DNA of 5,553 bases from an uncultured cyanobacterium (lineage in GTDB: Bacteria; Cyanobacteriota; Cyanobacteriia; PCC-6307; Cyanobiaceae): NCBI GenBank assembly GCA_903862155.1, contig CAIOXF010000309.1, positions 1-5,553 of the forward strand, written 5' to 3'. A program made the position numbers and the translations under genes. Below, piece by piece: positions 1 to 5,553 of this stretch. Every line of letters begins with the position of its first letter. The stretch's first letter is position 1. The notes beneath the pieces are model-generated. The model had not been told where the DNA came from. It was given only the letters and a program-made list of their open reading frames with translations, and made no database searches.

Positions 1-638
1 AGCGCCGCCCATTCGGCCTGGCGCCTCTCCAGATCCTCCAACTCATGGGGCGGATGCAGCCCCAGATGGCGCGACGGCAGCTCGAGGGCCGCGGCATTCG
101 GCAGCACCCCCAGCAGCGGCACCGCGATGCTGGCCAGGGCTTCCGTGAGCAGCAGCCGGTGACGCGCGCTGCCCACCCGGTTGAGCACCACCCCCGCCAG
201 CTGCACCGGCCGCGGCCCCATCTCCAGCCCGTGGTCGCGGAAGCCCCGCACCAGCGCCGCCAGGGATCCGGCCTGCCGCGACGCCTCCACCACCAGCACC
301 ACCGGCAGCTCCAGCTGGGCCGCCACCGCCGCCGAGCTGCCCTGGCTACTGGAGCCCAGTCCGTCGAACAGGCCCATCACCCCTTCCACCAGGGCGAGGT
401 CGGCGCGGCTGCCATGCCACTGGAAGCTGCGCTCCACCCACGCCGCGCCGCAGAGCAGGGGGTCGAGGTTGCGGCAAGGCAGGCCGCTCACCCGGCTGAG
501 CAGCTGGGGATCGAGGTAGTCGGGCCCCACCTTGAACGGCTGCAGCTTCAGGCCCCGTTGCTTCGCCAGGGCCGCCAGGCTCAAACTCAGCAGCGTTTTG
601 CCGCTGCCACTGCTCGGGGCGGCGATCAGGCAGGGCAA
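1..638 (-). CDS. cbiA: Cobyrinate a,c-diamide synthase, N-terminal part (runs off left edge)
   Basis: This is the first 212 or so residues of the enzyme that amidates the a and c side chains of cobyrinate with glutamine and ATP in cobalamin (or cyanobacterial pseudocobalamin) synthesis; it is cytoplasmic. The visible part is the ATP-binding, dethiobiotin-synthetase-like domain. It has a P-loop PSSGSGKT at residues 8-15, the family motif KVGPDYLDP at 36-44, EGVMGLFDG at 85-93 and VVLNRVGSARH at 150-160. The C-terminal glutamine amidotransferase domain lies outside the window. The usual aspartate of the VVDAS-type strand reads VVEAS here (116-120), a conservative change. I see no ATG or GTG near the expected start; TTG at 636-638 gives a protein beginning directly before the P-loop, as in relatives, and leaves a 10-base gap after the opcA stop. 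No clear ribosome binding site precedes it. The gene probably shares the opcA transcript. Family assignment is firm; the start and the symbol (cbiA versus cobB naming) are less so. Confidence 0.9.
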   Translation of the reverse strand, partial: MPCLIAAPSSGSGKTLLSLSLAALAKQRGLKLQPFKVGPDYLDPQLLSRVSGLPCRNLDPLLCGAAWVERSFQWHGSRADLALVEGVMGLFDGLGSSSQGSSAAVAAQLELPVVLVVEASRQAGSLAALVRGFRDHGLEMGPRPVQLAGVVLNRVGSARHRLLLTEALASIAVPLLGVLPNAAALELPSRHLGLHPPHELEDLERRQAEWAA

Positions 639-648
639 GGCCGCGCGG

Positions 649-1974
649 CTAACTCGGAAGCAGCTTGGCAGCGATCGGGGCCGCGGCGGCCAGCAGTGGG
701 TTGGTGGAGTCGTGGCCGCCGCCCAGCAGCCGCGCCAGCTCCATCTCCTCGCTCTCGTTCGGGAGCGGCACCACCTCTTCCGCCAGCTCCATGCTCGCCA
801 TGCCGCCCGATTCCAGGCGCATGCACCCGCCCGACTCGGAGCAGAGGATCACGCACAGCGGCGCACCGGGGCTGCCGCCGGCCGGGCGTTGGCAGATCAG
901 GCGCAGGCCCACCAGGGCGCCGGGGTGGGTTTTGGGCACGCCCACCGGCACCGGCATCAGCCGGAACTGCACGGTTTGGCCGTCGCTGCGCTCGAACTCG
1001 GCACCGATGCCGTTGCTGCCGCCACCGTTACTGCCGCCGCCATTGCCCGGCACGGTGTAACTGTTCACCAGGTGCCAGCCCAGCCGGTCGGCGATCCAGG
1101 CCGCCAGCAGCAGACCCTTCACCGGGTGGTCGCCCTCCACGTCGATGTCGAGCTGCACCACGTGGGCCAGGGCATCGCGCCGGGCCGGTGGGTCGAACAC
1201 CATCGCCAGCGACTCACGCCAGCTGCGCAGCCGCAGCCAGTTCAGGTCGTTGATCGCCTGGCCCGCATCAATCCGGTCCACCAGGATGTCGAGGCAGCGG
1301 CGCGGGCTGCCCAGGGAGCTGTCCACCACCAGGCGCCGCGTGGGTGGGGCCAGGGCCTCCAGCATCTCGGGGGCCTCATCGAGGCTGGAGTTCCACCACA
1401 CCCAGCAGGGCAGCTCGTGGTGGATCAGCGGCTGCACCAGATCCAGCCCCTGCTGCAGCGAGCCCATCCCGCCCCGCAGCACCACCACATCGCCGCAGGC
1501 CGCGCCGGCACCGCCGTCTTCCGGCAGGGGGCAGTAGGCGGCCACCAGGGTTTCCAGCGGTTGGGCCGCATCGAGGGTGGGGGCCAGGGTGATCAGGCGC
1601 CTGGGCATGTGGGCGCTGATGGCGCTCTCCACGAACTGGCCGCGCAGGTCTTCGGTGTGGTGGCTGCCTGGGAGTTTGCCCAGGGCCCAGGCCAGCCGCG
1701 GATCCATGGGGGCGGTGCTGATCGGCAAACCGCAGCCCGCCACCTCCGCCCGCGCCGCCTCCAGCAGCTCGGGGCTCAGCAGCCCGGTGATCGGCCCGTC
1801 GGCCCTGCCGCTGCGCACCAGCTGTTGCTCCAGCCAGGAGCCCTCCCACACCACCAGCGAGAAGGTGGCGGCACCGGCCGAATGTTCCAGGTCGTGCTGC
1901 CAGAGCTGCTCGAGGTAGCCACCGAGCTCCTCGGGCGGTAAGGCGGTGGGGGCCTGGAGGGTGAGCTGGGCCAT
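649..1974 (-). CDS. opcA: Glucose-6-phosphate dehydrogenase assembly/activator protein OpcA
   Basis: The 441-residue product matches OpcA, the cyanobacterial protein that binds G6PDH, promotes its active oligomer and raises its affinity for glucose 6-phosphate. It is not known to be an enzyme itself. Recognisable segments are the N-terminal EELGGYLEQLW (about residues 12-22), a central DVVVLRGGMGSLQQGLDLVQPLIHH-type region, the LPCWVWW strand, NDLNWLRLRSWRESLA, and a C-terminal domain with LCSESGGCMRLESGG around 377-391. Cysteines 378 and 384 have the i, i+6 spacing I associate with the thioredoxin-controlled disulfide of Nostoc OpcA. A low-complexity insertion at 312-321 is two copies of GGGSN. 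The chosen ATG (1972-1974) starts MAQLTLQAP; an upstream in-frame ATG at 2070 would run into zwf and add 32 unlikely residues. It follows zwf by 52 bases on the same strand, the classic zwf-opcA pair, and is followed within about 10 bases by the cobyrinate diamide synthase gene. No strong Shine-Dalgarno sequence is visible. Confidence 0.95.
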   Translation of the reverse strand: MAQLTLQAPTALPPEELGGYLEQLWQHDLEHSAGAATFSLVVWEGSWLEQQLVRSGRADGPITGLLSPELLEAARAEVAGCGLPISTAPMDPRLAWALGKLPGSHHTEDLRGQFVESAISAHMPRRLITLAPTLDAAQPLETLVAAYCPLPEDGGAGAACGDVVVLRGGMGSLQQGLDLVQPLIHHELPCWVWWNSSLDEAPEMLEALAPPTRRLVVDSSLGSPRRCLDILVDRIDAGQAINDLNWLRLRSWRESLAMVFDPPARRDALAHVVQLDIDVEGDHPVKGLLLAAWIADRLGWHLVNSYTVPGNGGGSNGGGSNGIGAEFERSDGQTVQFRLMPVPVGVPKTHPGALVGLRLICQRPAGGSPGAPLCVILCSESGGCMRLESGGMASMELAEEVVPLPNESEEMELARLLGGGHDSTNPLLAAAAPIAAKLLPS

Positions 1975-2026
1975 AACAGAAACGGGTTGGCGGGAAGGCT
2001 GAGAGGCGAAACGGGCAATCAGACGA

Positions 2027-3550
2027 TCAGGGGCGGCGCCAGCCCAGGCCGTCATCGGCCAGCAGGGCATCGGCGGCGGCAGGACCCCAGGTGCGCGCTT
2101 CGTAGGGATGCACCGGCAGCTGCCAGGGGGCGTCTTCGATCAGCTCCAGCAATGGCGTGTACAGGCGCCAGGCCGCCTCCACCTCGTCGTTGCGGGTGTA
2201 GAGGGTGGGATCGCCGAGCATGGCGTCGGCCAGCAGGCGCACGTAGCCCTCGTCACTGGGTTCGCCGAAGCTCTCGTCGTAGCTGAAGGCCATGTCCACC
2301 GGCCGGCTGCGCATGCCGGAGCCGGGCGCCTTCACCTCGAAGCGGAACTCGGCCCCCTCATCGGGCTGGATGCGCAGGATCAACTGGTTGGCGGTGGGGG
2401 CGCCGCCCGCCGCATCAAACAGATGCACCGGCGCCTCGCGGAAGGTGAGCACCACTTCGCTCACCCGCTTGGGCAGGCGCTTGCCGGTGCGCAGGTAGAA
2501 GGGCACGCCCTGCCAGCGCCAGTTGTTGATGAACAGCTTCATCGCCACATAGGTTTCCGTGGTGCTGTTCGGGTTCACGCCGGGCTCCTGGCGATAGCCG
2601 GCGATCGGGTTGGCCTTGGAGCCGCCCGTGCCGTACTGGCCGCGCACGCAGCATTTCCAGGGCTCCTCCTCGTTGGCCAGGTGGGCGGCCTGCAGCACCT
2701 TGGCCTTCTCGTTGCGCATCGCTTCCGGATCGAAGCGACCCGGGGCCTCCATCGTGGTGAGGGCCAGCATCTGGGTGAGGTGGTTCTGCACCATGTCGCG
2801 CAGCGCCCCGGAGGATTCGTAGTAGCCGGCGCGCTCCTCCACCCCCACCGTTTCGGCCGCCGTGATCTGCACGTTGGCGATGTAGTTGCGGTTCCAGATC
2901 GGCTCGAAGATCGTGTTGGCGAAGCGCAGCACCAGGATGTTCTGGACCGTTTCCTTGCCCAGGTAGTGGTCGATGCGGAAGATCTGCTTCTCCTTGGCGC
3001 AGGCCTGCACGATCCGGTTGAGCTCCTGGGCGCTGCCGTAGTCGCGGCCGAAGGGCTTCTCGATCACCACCCGGCTGCGGTCGGCATCCGCCAGCAGGCC
3101 CGCGTTGGCCAGGGCCCGCGTGCCACTGCCGTAGAAGGTGGGTGACACCGACAGATAGAAGGTGCGGTTGCCGCGGGTGGCGCGTTGGCGATCGATCGCG
3201 TCGAGCCGTTCACCCAGCTTGGCGATGGTGCTCGTATCGGAGAGGTCTGCCGGTTCGTAGAAGAGCCCCTGGCTGAAGCGCTCCCAGGCGTGCTTGTGCT
3301 CGGCGATGGTGTCGGCCAGGGCCTCGGCCATCCGGGCCCGGAAGTCGTCGTCGCTCCAGGGGCGGCGGGCGCAGCCCACCACCGCGAATTCACTGGGCAG
3401 GCGCCGCTGGCGGAACAGCTCGAACAGCGCCGGCACCAGCTTGCGATGGGTGAGATCACCGCTGGCGCCGAAGATCACCAGGCACTGGGGTGCGATCACC
3501 CGCTCCTGGCGGAGCCCCACGCGCAGGGGATTGGTGAGCATGCTGCTCAT
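2027..3550 (-). CDS. zwf: Glucose-6-phosphate 1-dehydrogenase
   Basis: The enzyme oxidises glucose 6-phosphate to 6-phosphogluconolactone with reduction of NADP+, the first step of the oxidative pentose phosphate pathway and the main source of NADPH in the dark. The 507-residue length is normal for cyanobacteria. The Rossmann nucleotide-binding motif GASGDLTHRK is at 28-37, EKPFGRD at 164-170, and the substrate-binding signature RIDHYLGKE at 192-200. His257 in QNHL corresponds to the catalytic base, and His195 to the phosphate-binding histidine. The C-terminus ends in GLGWRRP, close to the WRRL-type ends of relatives. The start at 3548-3550 gives MSSMLTNPLRVGL; the second ATG at 3539-3541 (MLTNPLRVGL) is equally plausible. 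The frame stays open far upstream through petH, but that extension has no family similarity. A vicinal Cys300-Cys301 pair precedes the VRGQY motif. It lies downstream of the petH terminator and upstream of opcA, so it probably heads its own operon. I see no convincing promoter or ribosome binding site. Confidence 0.98.
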   Translation of the reverse strand: MSSMLTNPLRVGLRQERVIAPQCLVIFGASGDLTHRKLVPALFELFRQRRLPSEFAVVGCARRPWSDDDFRARMAEALADTIAEHKHAWERFSQGLFYEPADLSDTSTIAKLGERLDAIDRQRATRGNRTFYLSVSPTFYGSGTRALANAGLLADADRSRVVIEKPFGRDYGSAQELNRIVQACAKEKQIFRIDHYLGKETVQNILVLRFANTIFEPIWNRNYIANVQITAAETVGVEERAGYYESSGALRDMVQNHLTQMLALTTMEAPGRFDPEAMRNEKAKVLQAAHLANEEEPWKCCVRGQYGTGGSKANPIAGYRQEPGVNPNSTTETYVAMKLFINNWRWQGVPFYLRTGKRLPKRVSEVVLTFREAPVHLFDAAGGAPTANQLILRIQPDEGAEFRFEVKAPGSGMRSRPVDMAFSYDESFGEPSDEGYVRLLADAMLGDPTLYTRNDEVEAAWRLYTPLLELIEDAPWQLPVHPYEARTWGPAAADALLADDGLGWRRP

Positions 3551-3640
3551 CAGGGGGCCGTCGGCTGCCCTCTGGTTTAACGGCGCCAGGCCCCATCCCC
3601 AAGGGTTAGCGGATTTTGTGACGGAGCCTGTGGGCAAACC
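3551..3640 (-). other. Upstream region of zwf, promoter expected but not identified
   Basis: Because a strong terminator ends the petH transcript at about 3641, the zwf-opcA unit should start inside these 90 bases. Read on the minus strand the region is GC-rich with a few AT-rich spots (around 3611-3620 and 3576-3582) that could serve as weak -10 elements, but none pairs with a recognisable -35 at normal spacing. I do not call a specific promoter. Confidence 0.35.
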
Positions 3641-3669
3641 AAAAAAAAGCCCGCCGGTGAGGGCGGGCT
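3641..3669 (-). terminator. Intrinsic (rho-independent) terminator of petH
   Basis: On the minus strand an 8-base perfect stem, AGCCCGCC paired with GGCGGGCT, encloses a 6-base loop (3656-3661) and runs into eight U residues (the A run at 3641-3648 on the plus strand; its last A also pairs in the stem). It begins about 45 bases after the petH stop codon and matches that gene's orientation. The structure is textbook quality and separates petH from zwf. Confidence 0.92.
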
Positions 3670-3701
3670 GTTGAGGGCTCGGGGCGTTGAGGGCTCGCGG
3701 C
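3670..3701. repeat. 16-bp tandem repeat, two copies, after petH
   Basis: Bases 3670-3685 and 3686-3701 are adjacent direct copies that match at 15 of 16 positions (the one mismatch is 3682 against 3698). The core GTTGAGGGCTCG is identical. The repeat sits between the petH stop codon and its terminator hairpin, so it would be in the 3' untranslated region of the petH message. It looks like a local duplication; no function is evident. Confidence 0.8.
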
Positions 3702-3714
3702 GGTGTGCCGAAGC

Positions 3715-4905
3715 TCAATAGGTTTCCACGTGCCAGCGCTCGGCCTTCTTGAGCTGGGGACGCAGCTCCGACCAATCGAGGCCCTTGGCGGCGGCGGCGG
3801 CGGCCATCGCCTCGTCGATGCCGGGCTCCATGCCCTTCAGACCGCACATGTACACATGGGTCTTGGGGTTTTCGATCATCGCGAAGATCTCGTCGGCACA
3901 CTCCAGAACACGGTCTTGGATGTACATCCGGCCGCCCTTGGCGTTCTGCTGCTCGCGGCTGATCGCCTTGGTGTAGCGGAAGTTGTCGGGGAATTCCCGC
4001 TGGTAGTGCTCGAAGTCGGCGTCGTACAGCAGGTTCGGGGTGAGCGGAGCACCCATGAACAGCCAGGCCTTGCCGCGGAAGTGCCAACCGTTCGTCTCAC
4101 GCTCAGCCGGCTCGAACATGCGGCGCAGGTAGGTGCGCATCGGCGCGATGCCGGTGCCGGTGGCCAGCATGATGATGTTGGCGTCTTCATCGGCGGGTAG
4201 GAGCATTTCCTTGCCCACCGGGCCGGTGATCTTCACCTGGGCGCCCGGCTCGATGTCGCACAGGAAGGTGGAGCACACCCCGTTGATGGTTTCGCCGTCC
4301 TTCTCGTACTGCAGCTGCCGCACGCAGAGCGACACGGTGTTGCCCGCCATGTTGTCGCCGTGGCGGGTGCTGGCGATCGAATAGAGGCGCAGCTTGTGGG
4401 GCTTGCCCTTGGCGTCGGTGCCGTCGGGAATGATGCCGATGCTTTGGCCTTCCACGTACTGCAGCTGGGGATCGCCGCCGCTGAGGTCGAAGGTGATGTG
4501 ATTCACCCGGCCGATGGCGCCCTCGCCAACGAGGCTGTAGTTCTCCACCACCGTGCCGATGAAGGGATCCTTCGGCTTGTACGTATTGACCGGAACGTCG
4601 GCGTGGGACACGTGGTGAGCGGGTGTGGGGGCGGGGGCTGCGGCAGGGGCTGGGGCAGAGGCTTCCGTGGCAGTGGGCTCGGTTTCGGGCTTGGCTTCAG
4701 CCGTGCCGCCCTGGCCGTCGCTGCTCAGAACAGCGGTGATGCGACCGCCCTGGCGGGCGATGGTGCCCATCAGGCCCTGCAGCTGGGAGAAGGGCACGGT
4801 GATGCGGCGCTCGGCCTGACGCTGACGGCCAACGCCCAGCGACTCCACCACCACGGTGAACATCCGCCCGTCGGACTGGGTTGCACGGTCTGTGGACACC
4901 CGCAT
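3715..4905 (-). CDS. petH: Ferredoxin-NADP+ reductase with CpcD-like phycobilisome-linker domain
   Basis: This FAD enzyme passes electrons from photosystem I-reduced ferredoxin to NADP+, at the thylakoid surface or bound to phycobilisome rods. The 396-residue protein has three parts. A CpcD-like linker domain at about 15-60 contains FTVVVESLGVGRQRQAERR and ITVPFSQLQ. An Ala/Pro-rich hinge follows at about 61-102. The catalytic domain begins at DVPVNTYKPK (103-112). FAD-binding RLYSIAST is at 173-180, GVCSTFLC at 209-216, the NADP-binding GPVGKEMLLP and ATGTGIAP at 228-237 and 248-255, YMCGLKGMEPG at 352-362, and the invariant C-terminal tyrosine in WHVETY at 391-396. The ATG at 4903-4905 gives MRVSTDRATQ; Met15 (4861-4863), directly before the linker domain, is an alternative start. 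The hinge has no methionine, which matters for the short isoform known in some cyanobacteria. The gene is monocistronic by its own terminator and is divergent from the SRPBCC gene. Confidence 0.98.
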   Translation of the reverse strand: MRVSTDRATQSDGRMFTVVVESLGVGRQRQAERRITVPFSQLQGLMGTIARQGGRITAVLSSDGQGGTAEAKPETEPTATEASAPAPAAAPAPTPAHHVSHADVPVNTYKPKDPFIGTVVENYSLVGEGAIGRVNHITFDLSGGDPQLQYVEGQSIGIIPDGTDAKGKPHKLRLYSIASTRHGDNMAGNTVSLCVRQLQYEKDGETINGVCSTFLCDIEPGAQVKITGPVGKEMLLPADEDANIIMLATGTGIAPMRTYLRRMFEPAERETNGWHFRGKAWLFMGAPLTPNLLYDADFEHYQREFPDNFRYTKAISREQQNAKGGRMYIQDRVLECADEIFAMIENPKTHVYMCGLKGMEPGIDEAMAAAAAAKGLDWSELRPQLKKAERWHVETY

Positions 4906-4931
4906 GCAGTCAGCGCCTGGAAAGCGCGCTG

Positions 4932-4937
4932 ATCATA
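4932..4937 (-). promoter_or_regulatory. Candidate -10 element of petH
   Basis: Read on the minus strand these bases are TATGAT, one mismatch from the TATAAT consensus. This would place the transcription start near 4925 and a leader of roughly 20 bases before the petH ATG at 4905. No good -35 hexamer is present at 16-18 bases, which is common in cyanobacterial promoters. No NtcA-type GTA-N8-TAC site is visible in the region. Confidence 0.4.
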
Positions 4938-4964
4938 GAGAACATCCGGCAATGGCCGGCCTTG

Positions 4965-4983
4965 TTGGTGAAGCGGGCACCAA
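4965..4983. repeat. Inverted repeat TTGGTG-N7-CACCAA, possible operator
   Basis: The two 6-base arms (4965-4970 and 4978-4983) are perfect reverse complements with a 7-base spacer. Relative to the start site predicted from the TATGAT element, the repeat is centred near -49 of petH, a position where an activator could bind. Its symmetry could also be chance in a GC-rich region, and I cannot name a regulator for it. Confidence 0.35.
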
Positions 4984-5003
4984 AGGGCGGATCCGGTTAG
5001 CTT

Positions 5004-5017
5004 TGTGCGCCAGCACA
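5004..5017. repeat. Inverted repeat TGTGC-N4-GCACA, possible operator
   Basis: Five-base perfect arms at 5004-5008 and 5013-5017 flank a 4-base spacer. It lies about 72 bases before the SRPBCC start codon and about 80 bases upstream of the predicted petH start site. It resembles a dimer-binding site but does not match the CRP (TGTGA-N6-TCACA) or NtcA consensus, so its role is unknown. Confidence 0.3.
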
Positions 5018-5088
5018 CATCTCGCTGCTCCTTGGCTCCGTTGCTTGCCAGGCCCGCAACAACCACCGAGGACCGACTGTCTCTCCTG

Positions 5089-5553
5089 ATGGAGAGCTGC
5101 AGCCTCGACACCATCCAGCAGGAGATGGAGCGGCTGCCCCAGGGCGTCCGTCGCCTCGCGGTGCAACTGCGCACCGGCCTCGACCCCCAGTGGCTGTGGG
5201 CGGTGCTCACCGATTACGAAAATCTTCATCGCTTCATCCCCAACTTGGCCAGCTCGCGCCTGCTCTGGCGCCGCGGCAGCACGGTGGGTCTGGAGCAGGT
5301 GGGCAGCCAGAGCTTCTGCGGCCTGCGTTTCACCGCCCGGGTGGAGATTGAGCTGGATGAAGACCGCCCAGCCAGCCAGCTCCTGTTCCGTTTGGTGAAG
5401 GGCGACTTCCGCCGCTTTGAAGGCAGTTGGGCCGTGCACCACGACGAGCGCGGCACCTCCCTGCTCTATGAGCTCACGGTGCAGGGCAAGCCGGGCATGC
5501 CCATCGCCCTGATCGAGCAGCGGCTGCGCGAAGACCTGGCCAACAACCTGCGC
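5089..5553 (+). CDS. SRPBCC (START/polyketide-cyclase-like) protein, N-terminal part, runs off right edge
   Basis: The 155 visible residues fit the helix-grip SRPBCC fold, in the cyclase/dehydrase or COQ10-like group that binds a hydrophobic ligand in a deep cavity. The clearest signature is VLTDYENLHRFIPNL at residues 39-53, followed by alternating beta strands (LRFTARVEIELDED, QLLFRLVKGDFRRFEGSWAV, TSLLYELTVQGKPGMPI) and the start of the long C-terminal helix (IEQRLREDLANNLR), as the fold requires. No signal peptide or membrane segment is seen, so it should be cytoplasmic. The ATG at 5089-5091 is the first plausible start in this frame; a GAGGA at 5068-5072 is too distant to be a good Shine-Dalgarno sequence. 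Its ligand and role are unknown; some cyanobacterial proteins of this kind have been considered in lipid, quinone or pigment binding, but nothing here decides it. Being divergent from petH suggests shared regulation but not shared function. Confidence 0.85.
   Translation, partial: MESCSLDTIQQEMERLPQGVRRLAVQLRTGLDPQWLWAVLTDYENLHRFIPNLASSRLLWRRGSTVGLEQVGSQSFCGLRFTARVEIELDEDRPASQLLFRLVKGDFRRFEGSWAVHHDERGTSLLYELTVQGKPGMPIALIEQRLREDLANNLR

Larger units (their letters stand above)
4906..5088. other. Divergent intergenic region between petH and the SRPBCC gene
   Basis: These 183 bases must hold both the petH promoter and any promoter of the plus-strand SRPBCC gene. Apart from the candidate petH -10 I see two operator-sized inverted repeats (annotated separately), a GC palindrome GGCCGGCC at 4954-4961, and no convincing plus-strand -10/-35 pair. 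No small gene is supported: the short open frames here have no coding character. Confidence 0.6.

Noticed and set aside
606..612. GCCACTG resembling part of the conserved core of a cobalamin riboswitch, near a cobalamin gene
   Set aside because: It lies on the opposite strand within the P-loop coding region, with no surrounding B12-box or leader structure.
45..1253. Long plus-strand open frame (402 codons) across the cobyrinate synthase and opcA genes
   Set aside because: It is antisense to two well-supported genes, its translation is rich in Arg, Gln, His and Ala with no family motif, and such frames are expected opposite GC-rich genes.
532..1941. Plus-strand open frame of 469 codons
   Set aside because: It lies opposite opcA and has the Gln/His/Ala-rich composition of an antisense shadow; no domain is recognisable.
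2108..3145. Plus-strand open frame of 345 codons inside zwf
   Set aside because: It is fully antisense to zwf, whose active-site motifs are intact; its His/Gly/Val/Leu-rich composition is that of a complementary-strand shadow.
3551..4087. N-terminal extension of the zwf frame by 179 codons into petH
   Set aside because: The extension crosses the petH terminator and overlaps the petH 3' end in another frame. The normal 507-residue length and family N-terminus begin at 3550.
4946..4961. CCGGC-N4-GCCGG hairpin and GGCCGGCC palindrome as a terminator
   Set aside because: There is no following U run on either strand and it lies within a divergent promoter region; short GC palindromes are frequent at this base composition.

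Overview
The window looks like chromosomal DNA from a high-GC picocyanobacterium of the Synechococcus/Cyanobium group. The basis is a ferredoxin-NADP+ reductase with a phycobilisome-linker (CpcD-like) N-terminus, a cyanobacterial-type glucose-6-phosphate dehydrogenase next to its allosteric partner OpcA, and GC-rich third codon positions throughout. The gene order (petH, zwf, opcA, cobyrinate diamide synthase, with an SRPBCC gene divergent from petH) fits what I know of these genomes, but I could not run a search, so the exact genus is inferred.

Layout from left to right: the start of a cobyrinate a,c-diamide synthase gene (minus strand, continuing past base 1); opcA (minus); zwf (minus); a short intergenic stretch with a 16-bp tandem repeat and a strong intrinsic terminator for petH; petH (minus); a 183-bp divergent intergenic region with a candidate petH -10 element and two small inverted repeats; and the 5' part of an SRPBCC/START-like lipid- or cofactor-binding gene (plus strand, running off the right end). 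There is no gene-free stretch above 300 bases, and I see no RNA gene, mobile element, CRISPR array or origin.

The genes join in NADPH metabolism. petH makes NADPH from photosystem I electrons in the light. zwf and opcA form the gateway of the oxidative pentose phosphate pathway, which makes NADPH from stored sugar in the dark, with OpcA as the likely redox-sensitive activator. The terminator after petH implies that zwf-opcA-cob is a separate transcription unit. The cobyrinate diamide synthase gene starts about 10 bases after opcA and so is probably co-transcribed, although it belongs to cobalamin synthesis.

I found no unknown system here. The points worth a second look are the hinge of the reductase without methionine, a predicted redox cysteine pair and a glycine-rich insertion in OpcA, the non-ATG start of the cobalamin gene, and the repeats flanking petH.
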